The notes under the pieces were generated by a model that searched no databases, was not told the origin of the DNA, and worked only from the letters and a program-made list of their open reading frames with translations. Shown in pieces: positions 31,700 to 41,785 of a stretch of 64,000 bases of DNA (its first letter is position 1; each line of letters begins with the position of its first letter). Position numbers and translations under genes: made by a program. The stretch comes from Okapia johnstoni (lineage: Eukaryota; Chordata; Mammalia; Artiodactyla; Giraffidae): contig CM044312.1 of NCBI GenBank assembly GCA_024291935.2, positions 48,738,001 through 48,802,000 of the forward strand, read 5' to 3'.

Positions 31700-32942
31700 C
31701 CCACTTGGCGTAGAATTAGACCACAGAAGAGAATGAACTGGGTGGGACTAGCCCTGAAAGGTGAGAATCTAGAGAGAGAGGGAATTGGCTCAAAAATGTA
31801 AATACAAATATGTGCAAAAATGCAAATACACAGTTTCAGTTTCACCAGGCCCCTTTCACTTGCCCCAGGTGGACATGGCTAATGGGTCTAAGCACCCCCT
31901 CCTATGGGGCCAGGTAAAGTCTCTGAGTGCTTTTTCACCAGCTCTCCAGGCTACTGCTCACAGCAGAGACCCTTGCCCTGTTCGGATCCCTTTCTCAAGG
32001 GATATTTTCAGCTGGCCTCCGCCCCGTTACTCCACAGTCTACTCTTTCTCTAAGTTTTTAGTGAGCACCTAATAGATTGAACCATGAGAACTACGAGCAG
32101 GGCTGGGAGAGATGGATGAGAGACAGGTCTAGCTCATGACCAGGAGGTGGCTGCTGGGAAAGAGAGAGGCTGGGAAACACAGAGAATATGCATTCACATG
32201 TTAATTAATACATATTAATTAACGTAAGCCCAGCAGACAGCATCTACAGACAATGCTCTGAGTATTGAATAGTGAAGTCTTTGTTCCTACTCAGCCATTC
32301 CAAACAAAACCGTTTTCCCTTTTAAGGAAAAATGAAATCTAAGTAACACTCCAGTCTTCAATAAAACTGTCTGCACAAACAAACTGCTCGTATAGTGTGG
32401 GTTTGTAAGGACGGTTTCCTTTTGCAGCCGGGTCATCCAGGGCATGGTGTGAAAAGTTGTATCTCCTCCAACTCTCCTTTCTGTGAAGCCTGGACATGAC
32501 GGCGTCTGTGCTTTCCCCGCCTTCACATCACTAAGGTCCCGACACCAACTCAACAGAACTTTAAACAAAGACATGTCTGTCGTCACACCCACTTAGCCAT
32601 TGCCGGGTGTCTGTTGTAACATTTCTGTCTGTCCTTAGGTCTTTGGAATAAACTAACGCTGTATTTTATCAGACCTTATGTCTTCTCATCTGTTATACTG
32701 CACGCCCTTCACACTGACATGCTGTGTTCAACTATTGAACCAAGTGTTCACTGCTGGTGGCATTTTTCCCTGCCATTCCCTTTCTGCCATTCTGGTATTT
32801 GCATTATATTAATATGCAAATGAAATGAAACACTTCTTTATTCAGTTGAGAATTCACAGTTCTGGGGCTGAAGATGGGCTGGTTCATTTTTTAATAGATC
32901 TTTATAACACCAAGTTTTGGTGCTGGATTGGAAAGCAGATGT
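31700..32942. other. 1.2-kb single-copy stretch
   Basis: No repeat or gene is recognised. A 9+9 bp AT palindrome (ttaattaatacatattaatt and on) lies at 32201-32222. Frames at 31785-32072 and 32287-32592 have no domain. Confidence 0.45.
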
Positions 32943-33020
32943 TTGCCTACCTTCTTTTTTCCTTCCTTTCTTCTTGCCTTTACTTTTTTTCTTCCTTTCT
33001 TCCTTCCTCTTTCTTTCACT
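32943..33020. repeat. polypyrimidine (TTCC)n tract
   Basis: C/T-only runs (ttccttcctttcttcttgcc, then cttcctttcttccttcctct). Opposite-strand low-complexity lysine/glutamate-rich frames arise from it. Confidence 0.85.
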
Positions 33021-33029
33021 TGCCCTTGA

Positions 33030-33325
33030 TGGGGACCAGAACAGGCTAGCCCCAAATATGGCACCTTGGCATATTAAATATTTTAATCTGAAAGACTTTG
33101 AGAGAAAAGGCGAAAGCAAGAATGTCACTCTGACCTCCCCCAACAAACTTTCTTCCTTGAAACGGGTCTTCATGTCCCTATGAAGCCTCTCATGCCACAT
33201 AAAGCTGATATTAAATAAACTGTGTGCTTTACCCTGTTAATCTGTCTTTGTCAGTTTAATTTTCAGACCCTAAAAAGTCAAGAGACCCTAAGAAGGTCAA
33301 GAAAACTTTTTCCTCCTCTGTATCC
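33030..33325 (+). mobile_element. ERV-type LTR 3' portion, family uncertain
   Basis: caccttggcatattaaatat, ctcatgccacataaagctga, then attaaataaactgtgtgc (AATAAA near 33212) and taccctgttaatctgtcttt, tttaattttcagacccta look like the R/U5 end of an old LTR. I recognise the pattern from ungulate genomes but not the family name. Confidence 0.5.
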
Positions 33326-33347
33326 TCTTGATTTCTTCCTTCTTTTA

Positions 33348-33442
33348 GTTGTTTTGTTGTGGTAAAACATACATAAGATAATTTACCAATTTAACCATTT
33401 TTTGAAGGTACAGGTCAGTGATATCAAGTGCATTTATCAGCA
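33348..33442 (-). mobile_element. L1M 3' UTR fragment
   Basis: tgttgtggtaaaacatacat, ttaccaatttaaccattttt and aggtacaggtcagtgatatc are the classical L1M 3' UTR in reverse. Confidence 0.75.
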
Positions 33443-33455
33443 AGTTAATTTTTTA

Positions 33456-33679
33456 AATACTGACAAACTGATTCTAAAGTTTGTGTGAGGAGATAAAAGA
33501 CTGAGAATAGCCAAAGTTGTATTCAAGGAGAAGAGTAAAGTCAAAGACCAACACTATTTGACTTTGACTTGTTATAAAACTATGATAATTAAGACAGAGT
33601 GGGAAAAAAAAAATGTGTTTTGGTGAAAGAATAGTCTTCAGTAAATGGTGCTGGGGCAACTGAACATCCACATACTGAG
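33456..33679 (+). mobile_element. L1M ORF2 fragment (arm A of inverted pair)
   Basis: caaactgattctaaagtttg, gagaatagccaaagttgt, aaaactatgataattaagac and aaatggtgctggggcaactg are L1 ORF2 sequence on the plus strand. About 70 bp present in the inverted partner at 34420-34693 are missing after the aattaagaca block. Confidence 0.85.
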
Positions 33680-34050
33680 ACCCCGTAGGCCTTATCCTAC
33701 CCTCTGCTCTTCTTATTTTCCATATATACTCCTTGATATTTAATAGCCTAAAAGGTGTCCTCAGTTTTACCCTTCTATGGCTGTCTTGAATCTGCCTCTC
33801 CTTTACCCACTGTTTCTAAGGAAAAATAAACATTTGTTTTGATATTAACCATAGCTCATCTATAAGTATAAGATATATGCATGGGAAAAGGCTAGAAAGA
33901 GCTTTCCAAACTTAGGAGGATTAATATTTTAAAAATTTCTTTCCTGTTGTGAGTTATCAGATCAGTTTTTCTAAAAGACGCAGGAAAGTATGAGAAGATT
34001 CCTTGCAGAAAAGCCATATGAAGTCTGAATTCCCTGAAAATGGTTAATAT
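33680..34050. other. unassigned spacer inside the inverted L1 pair
   Basis: AT-rich, with no confident assignment. Confidence 0.35.
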
Positions 34051-34142
34051 ACTACATAGCACTTTATTTCTTTCTCTCGTGTAATCTCCATAACAAGTCA
34101 TAAGAACAAAACTATCCACATTTTAAAGAGGAATATTTGGGG
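34051..34142 (-). repeat. possible MIR fragment
   Basis: gtgtaatctccataacaagt followed by ccacattttaaagaggaata suggests a reverse MIR core. Weak. Confidence 0.35.
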
Positions 34143-34149
34143 CAGACAT

Positions 34150-34724
34150 GATATACATATTGCTTCTCAATCTCTTAAAAGTGTCTTTTGCAGAACATAA
34201 GCTTTTAATTTTAAAGAGTCCAGCTTACCAATTATTTCTTTCATGGATTATGCTTTTGGTATTGTTTTAAAAAGCCATCACCATGCCCAAAGACATTAAG
34301 GTTTTTTCCTGAGTTACTTTTAGGAGTTTCCTAGGTTTGCATTTTGCTTTTAGGTCTCTGGCCTATTTTGAGTTAATTTTGGTGAAAGATGTAAGGTCTC
34401 CATCTAGCTTCGTTTTTTTTACATGTGGATATTCAGTTATCCCAGCACCATTTGTTGAAAAGACTATCTTTTCTACATTGTATTGGGTCTATTTCTGGGC
34501 TCTCTGTTTTGTTTCATTGATCTATTTGTCTATTCTTTCACCAAAACACACTGTCTTAATTATCATAGTTTTATAGTAAGTCAAAGTCAAGTAGTGTTGG
34601 TCCTTCACTTTACTTTTCTCCTTGAATATAGTGTTGGCTATTCTTGGTCTTTTATCTGTTCATACAAACTTTAGAATCAGTTAGTCAATATTTACAAAAT
34701 TAGCCTGCTGGTAAACGCCCTTGA
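34150..34724 (-). mobile_element. L1M ORF2 fragment (includes arm B)
   Basis: Reverse L1: catggattatgcttttggta, gcctattttgagttaatttt, atcccagcaccatttgttga, tctatttgtctattctttca, tatcatagttttatagtaag. The plus-strand frame here and the minus-strand frame at 33474-33671 give parallel translations (CLNYHSFIVSQSQVVLV and CLNYHSFITSQSQIVLV), confirming inverted homology. Confidence 0.88.
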
Positions 34725-34795
34725 TGTCGTTGAACTGTACCCTCAAAAATAGTTAAATTGGTAAATTTTTGTATGTTTTACCACAACAAAATAAG
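34725..34795 (+). mobile_element. L1M 3' terminus
   Basis: cgttgaactgtaccctcaaa, agttaaattggtaaattttt and gttttaccacaacaaaataa are the L1M 3' end on the plus strand. Confidence 0.75.
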
Positions 34796-35026
34796 AAAAG
34801 AAGGAAGAAGTGAAGAGAGGGTACAATCAAACTAAGAAGGAAAAGAGGGATGGATTTTATTCTAGCCAAGCTGAGGATTTTAAAACCGGGAAAGAGTTTC
34901 AGGAAGCTCTGAGAGCTGTTACACCTGTTAGAAGTCAAAGGCACAGTCAGATATATTTTTGAGACAAAGGACGGTATGTCGCAATGTCATATTGATATTT
35001 TATATAAAGTTCAGCAAGGATACATA
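34796..35026. other. unassigned, partly purine-rich
   Basis: Positions 34795-34860 are A/G-rich following the L1 poly(A). The rest is unrecognised. Confidence 0.4.
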
Positions 35027-35287
35027 GTGCTGCTGCTGCTGCTAGGTCACTTCAGTCACTCCCGACTCTGTGCAACCCCATGGACGGCAGCCCACCAGGC
35101 TCCCCTGTCCCTGGGATTCTCCAGGCAAGAATACTGGAGTGGGTTGCCATTTCCTTCTCCAATGCACGCATGCATGCTAAGTCGCTTCAGTCGTGTCCGA
35201 CTCTGTGCGACCCTATGGACAGCAGCCCACCAGGCTCCTCCATCCACAGGATTCTCCAGGCAAGAATACTGGAGTGGGTTGCCATTT
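35027..35287 (-). mobile_element. BOV-A2 SINE
   Basis: Two-monomer reverse unit: tgctgctgctgctaggtcac, ggcaagaatactggagtggg twice, monomer two starting catgctaagtcgcttcagtc. Ends at ggttgccatttaag with the last few bases of the family missing. Plus and minus open frames here are SINE shadows. Confidence 0.95.
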
Positions 35288-35387
35288 AAGCCCATGAAGA
35301 AGCAAGTTACCATGACTCCCTACAGAGCTGAAAGTTATTTATGATAAATCAGGCTCTCCCATCTCTGAGGAACCCTGGTTAATGTGT

Positions 35388-35417
35388 GGGCTTCCCTGGT
35401 GGCTCAGATGGTAAACA
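35388..35417 (+). mobile_element. Bov-tA 5' stub
   Basis: Only the first 30 bases of the SINE (gggcttccctggtggctcag, atggtaaac) remain. The body is absent. Confidence 0.7.
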
Positions 35418-35644
35418 ATGTAATGTAGATGCACACTGCACATAAGGTGGGAGACGGAGGAGGCCCAAGCAAGCACAGAGAGGGAGTTATATGCAAAAAT
35501 ATTCTTGTCCTGCCTTAAATAAAATATAAGTTTTATTTCTGTATATGTAAAGTATACTATTCAGTAAGTTATTAACACATATATGGTATATTTATGATAT
35601 TACTGTATTTTCCTAAGAATTATATACACACATATATAGCTTAC
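35418..35644. other. unassigned AT-rich DNA
   Basis: Possibly diverged L1, but not assignable. Confidence 0.35.
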
Positions 35645-35710
35645 CGAATTATACACTTAAAATTTGTACAATTTATTGTATACTAGTTATAGCTCAATAA
35701 AGCTATTTTT
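35645..35710 (+). mobile_element. L1M 3' terminus
   Basis: attatacacttaaaatttgt, acaatttattgtatactagt and cctcaataaagct-like agctcaataaagctattttt form an L1M 3' end. Its last 18 bp are the target site of the CHR SINE. Confidence 0.7.
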
Positions 35711-36071
35711 TATAGTAAGTTCCTCTTCATTATCTTATTTTTAATATAATTTTTCTTTATTTTATTTTTGGCTGCGCTGGGTCTTCATTGCTTTGCACGG
35801 GCTTTCTCTAGTTGTGGCTAGTGGGGGCTACTCTCCATTGCAATGCCCAGGCTTCTCATTGCGGTGGCTTCTCTTGTTGTGGAGCACAGTCTCTAGGTGC
35901 ACGGGCTCCAGCAGTTGCAGTACGTGGGCTCTAGGGCATGAGGGCTTCAGTAGTTGTGGTGCAGGGGCTCAGTTGCTCCTTGGCATGTGGAATGTTCCCA
36001 GACCAGGGATCGAACTCTTGTCCCCTGCATCGGCAGGTGGATTCTTATCCACTGTGCCACCAGGAAAATCC
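35711..36071 (-). mobile_element. near full-length CHR tRNA-Glu SINE with 18-bp TSD
   Basis: Reverse CHR-2-like unit: tggctgcgctgggtcttcat, gcggtggcttctcttgttgt, ggctctagggcatgagggct, agaccagggatcgaactctt, cttatccactgtgccaccag. ctcaataaagctattttt flanks it perfectly at 35693-35710 and 36072-36089. Between the left duplication and the A-rich tail lie about 27 bp that are not SINE-like (35711-35737). Confidence 0.92.
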
Positions 36072-36089
36072 CTCAATAAAGCTATTTTT

Positions 36090-38450
36090 AAAAAGAAAGC
36101 AATCTACTTACAGAAGAGAGACGTATTTCATTAAGTGATAATATATCCATAGGTAGAATCTATTATAGCAATTATCTCTGATAAGTGTATGAAGAAGATG
36201 TTTATAACATGAGGAAAAATTTAAAAAGTCATATGAAATTCTGGGTGGACTGAAAATTTTGTAAAAATCTGTGAGCCAAGCTAGAAAACACACACAAGAT
36301 GAAAATACCTGCTTTAGGGAGGGAGAATACCGTGGATATAGAATACCTTCGATTTTCCTAAGAGTCTAAATTTTCTGCTCCGATGTTGCTGCATTTTCTT
36401 TGGAATGAATCGTCTGATCCTTTTGTTTTGCATGCATTCCATTATCTCAGCCTCTTCAGCTCCTGCCCTGGCAGTATCCATCAGCATCTCTGTCTAAAGC
36501 ACTTTGTTTCTGTGTGGGTCACTCCTAATGCAGGGCCACTTGTTCTGGGCTTCAGATGAGGGCAGGGCAGTGCTGCCTCGGAAGCATGAGACATTTCTGG
36601 GCCCGTCAGTCCTAATAACAGGCTTGCTCCCTCTCCCACCTGGAACTGTTACACCGGCTTCCAAACCTTGGCAGGTTCTATTTCATGATTCCTTCCCTGT
36701 TAGTCATTCACTTCCCACTTCCCTTTGCTGTCACCTTTTTCTGCAACACACTGGCTTAGCAAGCTCTGTGAGTCTGCATCACTGCCAGGCTCCCAGCTCC
36801 CTGACTGCCTGCCCCAGCCACTCCCCCAGCACTCAGCAGGACTGAACAAGGCTTCATTTACCTCTGCAGCCCCCAAAGATGGGAAAACAGCTACTGTCAG
36901 TGTCAGCTGCAAAGCTTGCCTCCTGCCCTTCCATCTCTCTCTGTCCTTCCTGACATATTATCTTGTCACAAAGGAGTTACTTGGGGAAACATGCTATTAT
37001 TCTTTCCTTGGTGTCATGCAGTCACGAAGGCAATTTTCCAGGCAGATGGGCCCTGCAGGCCAGTGCCCAGAAATGGGAAGAGAAGGGAGTTTGGCCTTTT
37101 ACTCACATCCCATTGGCTCTTAGGATGTTTCACCCACCATGATGGTGCTGACTGCTTAAGGTCAGCTCTGCCTCTCAGCATGATGAGCATGGAAAGACAG
37201 GCAATGGCAGGCTGGAATTTACCATCTCATGGGCCAAACGGCTGTCTACATTCCCAGAATGAAGTGTGGGCAGCAGGTTTGTGATGAAGGATTGCACACT
37301 GGAGCCAGAAAGGCGCCTGCCAAGCCCTTGTCACCTGGTGACAGAGGGTAGGTTGGTGAGCCAGTGTGCCAGCTATGCAGGGGTGCCCACCTGCACCCAG
37401 CTCCTGCCACGTGCTCTGTTGGGGGGCCTCTTTGGCTGTGGCAGGCAGCCTGACATCTGTTCAACTGCTCCTAAGGTAGCCACGCCAAGACTCAACCTGA
37501 TGTAACAGAATGGCTCAGATGCTGTCAGATTGATTTGTTCTTAAAATTGGACTTGTTTTTTCTCTCTGCAGAAAGCCTGTCAGTACTGTCAAGGGCAACC
37601 CAGGCCGCTCCTGGAGAAAATGTAGCTTCTCTCCAGTGTGTGGGGTGGGCGGGCATCTGACAACTGCTTTCCTGGTCTTACCAGCCCTTGGGCTCTCCCC
37701 TCAAGCTGTCTTTCAAAGTTATCTTTTCTCTTATATTTCCCTGTTTCTCTCTCACTGTCTTTTTGATTCTCTGCTATAAGTTTTCACTAAACTTTTTTGC
37801 AGAAATACATTTTGCCAGCTATGCTTGCCAGTTAATTATTCAAATACCAGGGCACAGTCTGAAGGAGAGATGTCCAAGAACATGTGGTGATGCACTATGC
37901 TGTAGCTGGGACCCTTTGCCCCGTCTCTCTCCTCTTCTCCCCTGCCTTTCCGTGGTCTCTAACAGGCAAGAGAATGCAACAGGGGCACGGGGCACACCCA
38001 CTTGCCACCCTCATCCCCCCACACACATTCTAGAGGAAAATAAAGTACCTAAATTCTTCCTTTTTAGTATTCAAGATTGGCATAATAAAACAGTCAATTA
38101 TTATGCAAATGCACAGTGCAAAACAGTGAGGAGAAAGTTACCTAGTTGGACCCTCAATGATTTACAGTTACATTTTGCCTCATCCAGAAAAACTTTTTCT
38201 CATGAGCAGCTGGGTAACCTGAGGGAGCTAGATTTATACATCAAGATTATTTTTTGAGGTTAAGAAAATGCTACCCATAATATAAAAAAGTGATGGTGCT
38301 TGAAATCCTTCAGATACCCTAAGCACGTGTCACAAAGATTTTAGATTTTATTTCACTTTTTACAGATTCAGAAACTGAAGGACAGATAGGACTCGGCTGC
38401 TCTGAATTCTAGGCCCTTGCTGGTTCCCATGGGGTGGTGGGGTCCTGAAG
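36090..38450. other. 2.4-kb single-copy stretch
   Basis: No interspersed repeat is recognised from 36090 to about 38450, one of the longest such stretches. Overlapping frames on both strands at 36504-37505 (70-133 codons) lack domains. A polypyrimidine-plus-AG at 37559-37571 looks like a splice acceptor but has no supporting exon. Confidence 0.5.
37688..38257 (+). other. 190-codon open frame, no recognisable domain
   Basis: The predicted product begins with a hydrophobic segment (residues about 8-32, KVIFSLIFPCFSLTVFLILC) followed by a cysteine- and proline-containing middle and a charged C-terminus. I recognise no family. The start codon has no upstream context I can evaluate, and no intron signals or polyadenylation site are convincing. 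It is the longest frame outside repeats. A chance frame is the default explanation in 64 kb read in six frames. Confidence 0.12.
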
Positions 38451-38454
38451 ATAG

Positions 38455-38548
38455 AGTCTGTCATGACGAAGCATCTTTGCAGCCCCATTAGATCTGGCAC
38501 ACAGTAGGGACTCAATAGATATCTATTTATTAACAAATGACTGGAGAG
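38455..38548 (+). repeat. L2 LINE 3' end
   Basis: atctggcacacagtagggac followed by tcaatagatatctatttatt resembles the L2/MIR3 terminus (tggcacatagtaggtgctca). Confidence 0.5.
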
Positions 38549-38625
38549 GACCAACTCTATCAATATGTTCAACATGGGTACTTTTATTAGAACAATCAAT
38601 GATTTAGTAAATATATGAATTCAGT

Positions 38626-38736
38626 GGGCTTCCCTGGTGGCTCAGATGGTAAAGAATCCATCAGCAATGTGGGAGACCAGGGTTTGATCCCTGGTTTGGG
38701 GAGATCCCCTGGAGGTGGGAATGGCAACCCACTCCA
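38626..38736 (+). mobile_element. Bov-tA SINE, 3'-truncated
   Basis: The first 110 bp of the unit, gggcttccctggtggctcag to atggcaacccactcca. The rest is missing and the following sequence is unrelated. Confidence 0.92.
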
Positions 38737-38924
38737 TGTATTCCTCCCATATTTCAGTTACTCAGATGAATCAGATGAGCTAGCAAACTGCCAAGCACAG
38801 CAGGACTAGACAGCAGTGACCAAATTAAGAAAGCCTTAGTTTTTTGAAGAGCTACTGTTTTCACATATGGCATCAATTTCTGGGAGTTTGTGAGAGAGGA
38901 CTCTACAATTTTACAGAGATTTGA

Positions 38925-39128
38925 GGGTTTCCCAGGTGGCGCAAGTGGTAAAGAATCCACCTGCCAATTGCAGGAGATGTAAGAGATGCGAGTTTGATCC
39001 CTGGGATCAGGAAGATCCCTTGAAGGAGGGCATGGCAATCCACTCCAGTATTCTGGAGAATCCCATGAACAGAGGAGCCTGGCGGACAATAATCCATAGA
39101 GTCACAAAGAGTCAGACACAACTGAAGT
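38925..39128 (+). mobile_element. Bov-tA SINE
   Basis: gggtttcccaggtggcgcaa to gtcagacacaactgaagtgg, with an 8-bp loss after ccagtattc (the ttgcct motif). Same strand as the truncated copy 190 bp upstream. Confidence 0.93.
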
Positions 39129-39257
39129 GGCAGCTTGCACGCACACACAGAGACTTGACTGCTTATATGAGAAAACTTGCTCTAGAGCCCTCAAGGGTGT
39201 AAATTTAGGTGTGTTTACTCTGCCACTGGGCAGTTCTGAAGGAGGCCACATTTGGGT

Positions 39258-39388
39258 GTTGTGCACGTCAGTATCACCCGTGGAGCTTCTTAAGCAATAC
39301 ATGTTTTCTGGGTCCCTCCCTGGACCAATTCAGTCGAGAGCTCTGCAGTGGGTTCCATGTGTCACATTTCAAAGCTCTGTAGAGAGGT
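39258..39388 (+). mobile_element. MER5-like hAT element, diverged
   Basis: cagtatcacccgtggagctt, cttaagcaatacatgttttc, tgggtccctccctggaccaa follow the MER5A layout (cagaatcacctgg ... cttgttaaaa ... gggccccacccc). Confidence 0.5.
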
Positions 39389-39507
39389 CTCCAGTGGAGC
39401 CAAGGCTGGCAGCCTCTTGAAAGCCCTGGGGAAAATGAGGCACAGAGAAGGAGAGGTGGGAGGAGAGAGTTCCCCTCTGCATTCTGCAAGCTCTGAGATT
39501 GCTTCCT

Positions 39508-39630
39508 GCCAGTAATGCTGCTCGAACTTCAATGCATTCACAGATCACCTGGGCATCTTGCTGAAATGCAGACTGATTCAGTAGGCCTGGCTGGGGCATG
39601 AGATTCTAGCACATGCTCTTCTTATCCAGA
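39508..39630 (+). mobile_element. MER5-like hAT element, diverged
   Basis: cagatcacctgggcatcttg, ctgaaatgcagactgattca, gtaggcctggctggggcat match MER5A/B. A second copy in the same orientation 120 bp after the first. Confidence 0.6.
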
Positions 39631-39747
39631 ATCTCAGAATTCCCATCCACATAGTCAGAAGCTCATTTCCAAAGGCTGATGTGGCTCTCTTCCCTGGGTC
39701 TGATCTTGGTTAGCCTTGGCCTGCAATGGGCTGGAGTGGAGCTTGGG

Positions 39748-39817
39748 TTCCCAGCCAGAGATTGAGGCCGCGTCACAGCAGTGAAAGCACCAGATCCTAG
39801 CCACTAGACCAGTGGTC
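39748..39817 (-). repeat. tRNA-Glu-like sequence (SINE head or pseudo-tRNA)
   Basis: Read on the minus strand, ggtctagtggctaggatctg and ggtgctttcactgctgtgac, ending ctctggctgggaa, align over about 65 nt with tRNA-Glu (ggtctagtggttaggattcg ... cccggtcaggga). The A box is well kept. The B box and anticodon arm are degraded, so it is not a functional tRNA. It lies immediately 3' of the LTR on the same strand. Confidence 0.6.
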
Positions 39818-39818
39818 A

Positions 39819-40581
39819 GTGACAAGGGTCTTGGCCCTTTGGCTATACAGAAAAGAATTCCCACAAAGACAGAAAGTAGTGAAGAAAGTAGAGTATTTAT
39901 TAAGAGGAAAAAAGAGTACAGTACATGTGAATAGATACAGAGGCAGGCTCAGAGAGAGACTGGCTGAGTCACCGTGCTCATGGCAGTGTGAATTACTTTA
40001 TGGAGCCTTTCTTCTTGCTTTCCTTTGGCCAATCATTTTGATTTGCCTAGTTCAAAGTCCATATTTAGTAAATCTCAGGACATTCCCTGTGTGTTCACTC
40101 ATCTTTTAGCTAATATGGATTCTACTGGGAAGTCGTATGGGTAGAACATCCCTTGACATAACTCCCCTTTGACCTCCAAGGAGCTTTTCTGTGCATGTGT
40201 GGTCAAGGAGGTCCTGACTTTGAGAATGAGAAATACGTGGTCTGGGCAGGGCGCAGACTGAGTTTTAGTCCACAGGGAATAAATCTCCAATTGCTTTACT
40301 CTGGGGATGAGGGGCCCATCTACCTCCTACCTTGAATTCCCCCTGAGAGATGTAAACCCCCCAAAAAATCTTTACTGGGAAGATGAAGGGCCAAGGTTTG
40401 TCTTTCATAATTTCTTCAGGCTGACAAGGGCTCATAGACCCTACCAATTTGGAGTCATGGAGCTCTCACTCTCTCTCATTAAAGGGGACTCAGGGTGACT
40501 ACTATAGTTTTGGCAGGATCTGCTGTGAGAAATGTCTGGAGTCACTGCATCACCATTGTCCCATGATGCCCTAGAGAAAAC
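39819..40581 (-). mobile_element. ruminant ERV-type solo LTR
   Basis: On the minus strand this has a long U3-like part, then an AATAAA signal (tttatt on plus at 39896-39901) near the end. Blocks such as ccaaggagcttttctgtgca and gtggtcaaggaggtcctgac occur in a bovid ERV LTR I recognise by pattern. Its name (possibly an ERVK-type bovine LTR) is not certain, nor are its ends. No gag, pol or env sequence adjoins. Confidence 0.55.
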
Positions 40582-40610
40582 AAACGAATAATTAGATTGG
40601 AAAAGTAGGG

Positions 40611-41104
40611 CTCAGTTCAGTTCAGTCACTCAGTTGTATCCGACTCTTTGCGACCCCATGGACTGCAGCACGCCAGGCCTCCCTGTCCATCACCAACTCA
40701 CAGAGTTTACCCAAACTCATGTCCATTGAGTCGGTGATGCCATCCAACCATCTCATCCTCTGTCGACCTCTTCTCCTCCTGCCCTCAATCTTTCCCAGCA
40801 TCAGGGTCTTTTCCAAGGAGTCAGTTCTTCACATTAGGTGGCCAAAGTATTGTAGTTTCAGCTTCAACATCAGTCCTTCCAATGAACACTCAGGACTGAT
40901 CTCCTTTAGGATGAACTGGTTGGATCTCCTTGCAGTACAAGGCACTCTCAAGAGTCTCCTCCAAAACCACAGTTCAAAAGCGTCAATTCTTCGGCACTCG
41001 GCTTTCTTTATAGTCCAACTCTCACATCCATACATGACCACTGGAAAAACCATAGCCTTGACTAGACAGACCTTTGTTGGCAAAGTAATGTCTCTGCTTT
41101 TAAA
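40611..41104 (-). mobile_element. BovB (RTE LINE) 3' end
   Basis: Reverse copy of about 490 bp from the terminal repeats (ctcagttcagttcagtcact) through ccatctcatcctctgtcgac to gacagacctttgttggcaaa. Minus-strand frames at 40829-41083 ([19 protein letters not shown]) and 40622-40816 ([31 protein letters not shown]) carry the RT-ORF end but are in different registers, so at least one frameshift lies near 40820. Low divergence. Confidence 0.95.
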
Positions 41105-41510
41105 GGTCAGTAAAAGACTATTATAATCAAATGGTCAAGCAAGGGTAGGAATCTGGTTGTACAAGGCCAGCATATTCTGTATTTGTAAAATGAAAGTTCT
41201 GAACCTGTTGGTCCCAGGTGTCCCTCTTGGACTGAAAATTCTTGGTTTCAGATTTGTAACAGTATGGAAGATGACAAAGCACTAGGGAAAATATAACCTC
41301 AATCAGTACAGCTGAGAAGAGGAAGGCACAGAAAAATGGAAACCTTCCATCCCTTTGGCCTATGAAGAACTTAGCTTGGGGTAAACAAATCCAGGATTCT
41401 GTTGACAAAGTGGAGGATGTGAGAGTTTGTACAATGCAAACTAGGGAAACGTCTGTCCATCCTGTAGATAAGGGAAATAGGCATGGAAAAGCTAAGGCAA
41501 TTAGTGGCTT
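41105..41510. other. unassigned single-copy DNA
   Basis: No element recognised. The minus-strand 129-codon frame 41127-41513 has no domain. Confidence 0.4.
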
Positions 41511-41522
41511 CATAGTAGCACT

Positions 41523-41785
41523 GCTGCTGCTGTTGCTAAGTCATTTCAGTCATGTCCGACTCTGTACGACCCCATAGACGGCAGCCTTTCAGGATCCTCC
41601 ATCCCTGGGATTCTCCAGACAAGAACATTGGAGTGGGTTGCCATTTCCTTCTCCAATGCGTGAAAGTGAAGTTGCTCAGTCGTGTCCGATGCTTCGAGAC
41701 CCCATGGACTGCAGCCTACCAGGCTCCTCCGTCCGTGGGATTTTCCGGGCAAGAGTACTGGAGTGGATTGCCATCGCCTTCTCCA
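41523..41785 (-). mobile_element. BOV-A2 SINE with 12-bp TSD
   Basis: gctgctgctgttgctaagtc, monomer junction ctccaatgcgtgaaagtgaa, end attgccatcgccttctcc. catagtagcact is perfectly repeated at 41511-41522 and 41786-41797. Confidence 0.97.

Noticed and set aside
32201..32222. Near-perfect AT palindrome ttaattaat...attaattaa
   Set aside because: Short AT palindromes are common in AT-rich mammalian DNA; no origin or regulatory context is visible.
33456..34693. Inverted repeat as terminal repeats of a large DNA transposon
   Set aside because: The arms are L1 ORF2 sequence, not terminal repeats, and no transposase lies between them.
37559..37571. Splice-acceptor-like polypyrimidine tract ending in gcag
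   Set aside because: No conserved exon, donor site or coding frame follows. Such tracts are common by chance.
38103..38110. Octamer atgcaaat (POU/OCT-type motif)
   Set aside because: A single 8-mer is expected several times in 64 kb; there is no promoter context.
39748..39817. Functional tRNA-Glu gene
   Set aside because: The B box and anticodon arm are degraded and there is no Pol III terminator directly after it, so it is reported as tRNA-like only.
40719..41126. 136-codon plus-strand open frame
   Set aside because: It is the antisense shadow of the minus-strand BovB copy.
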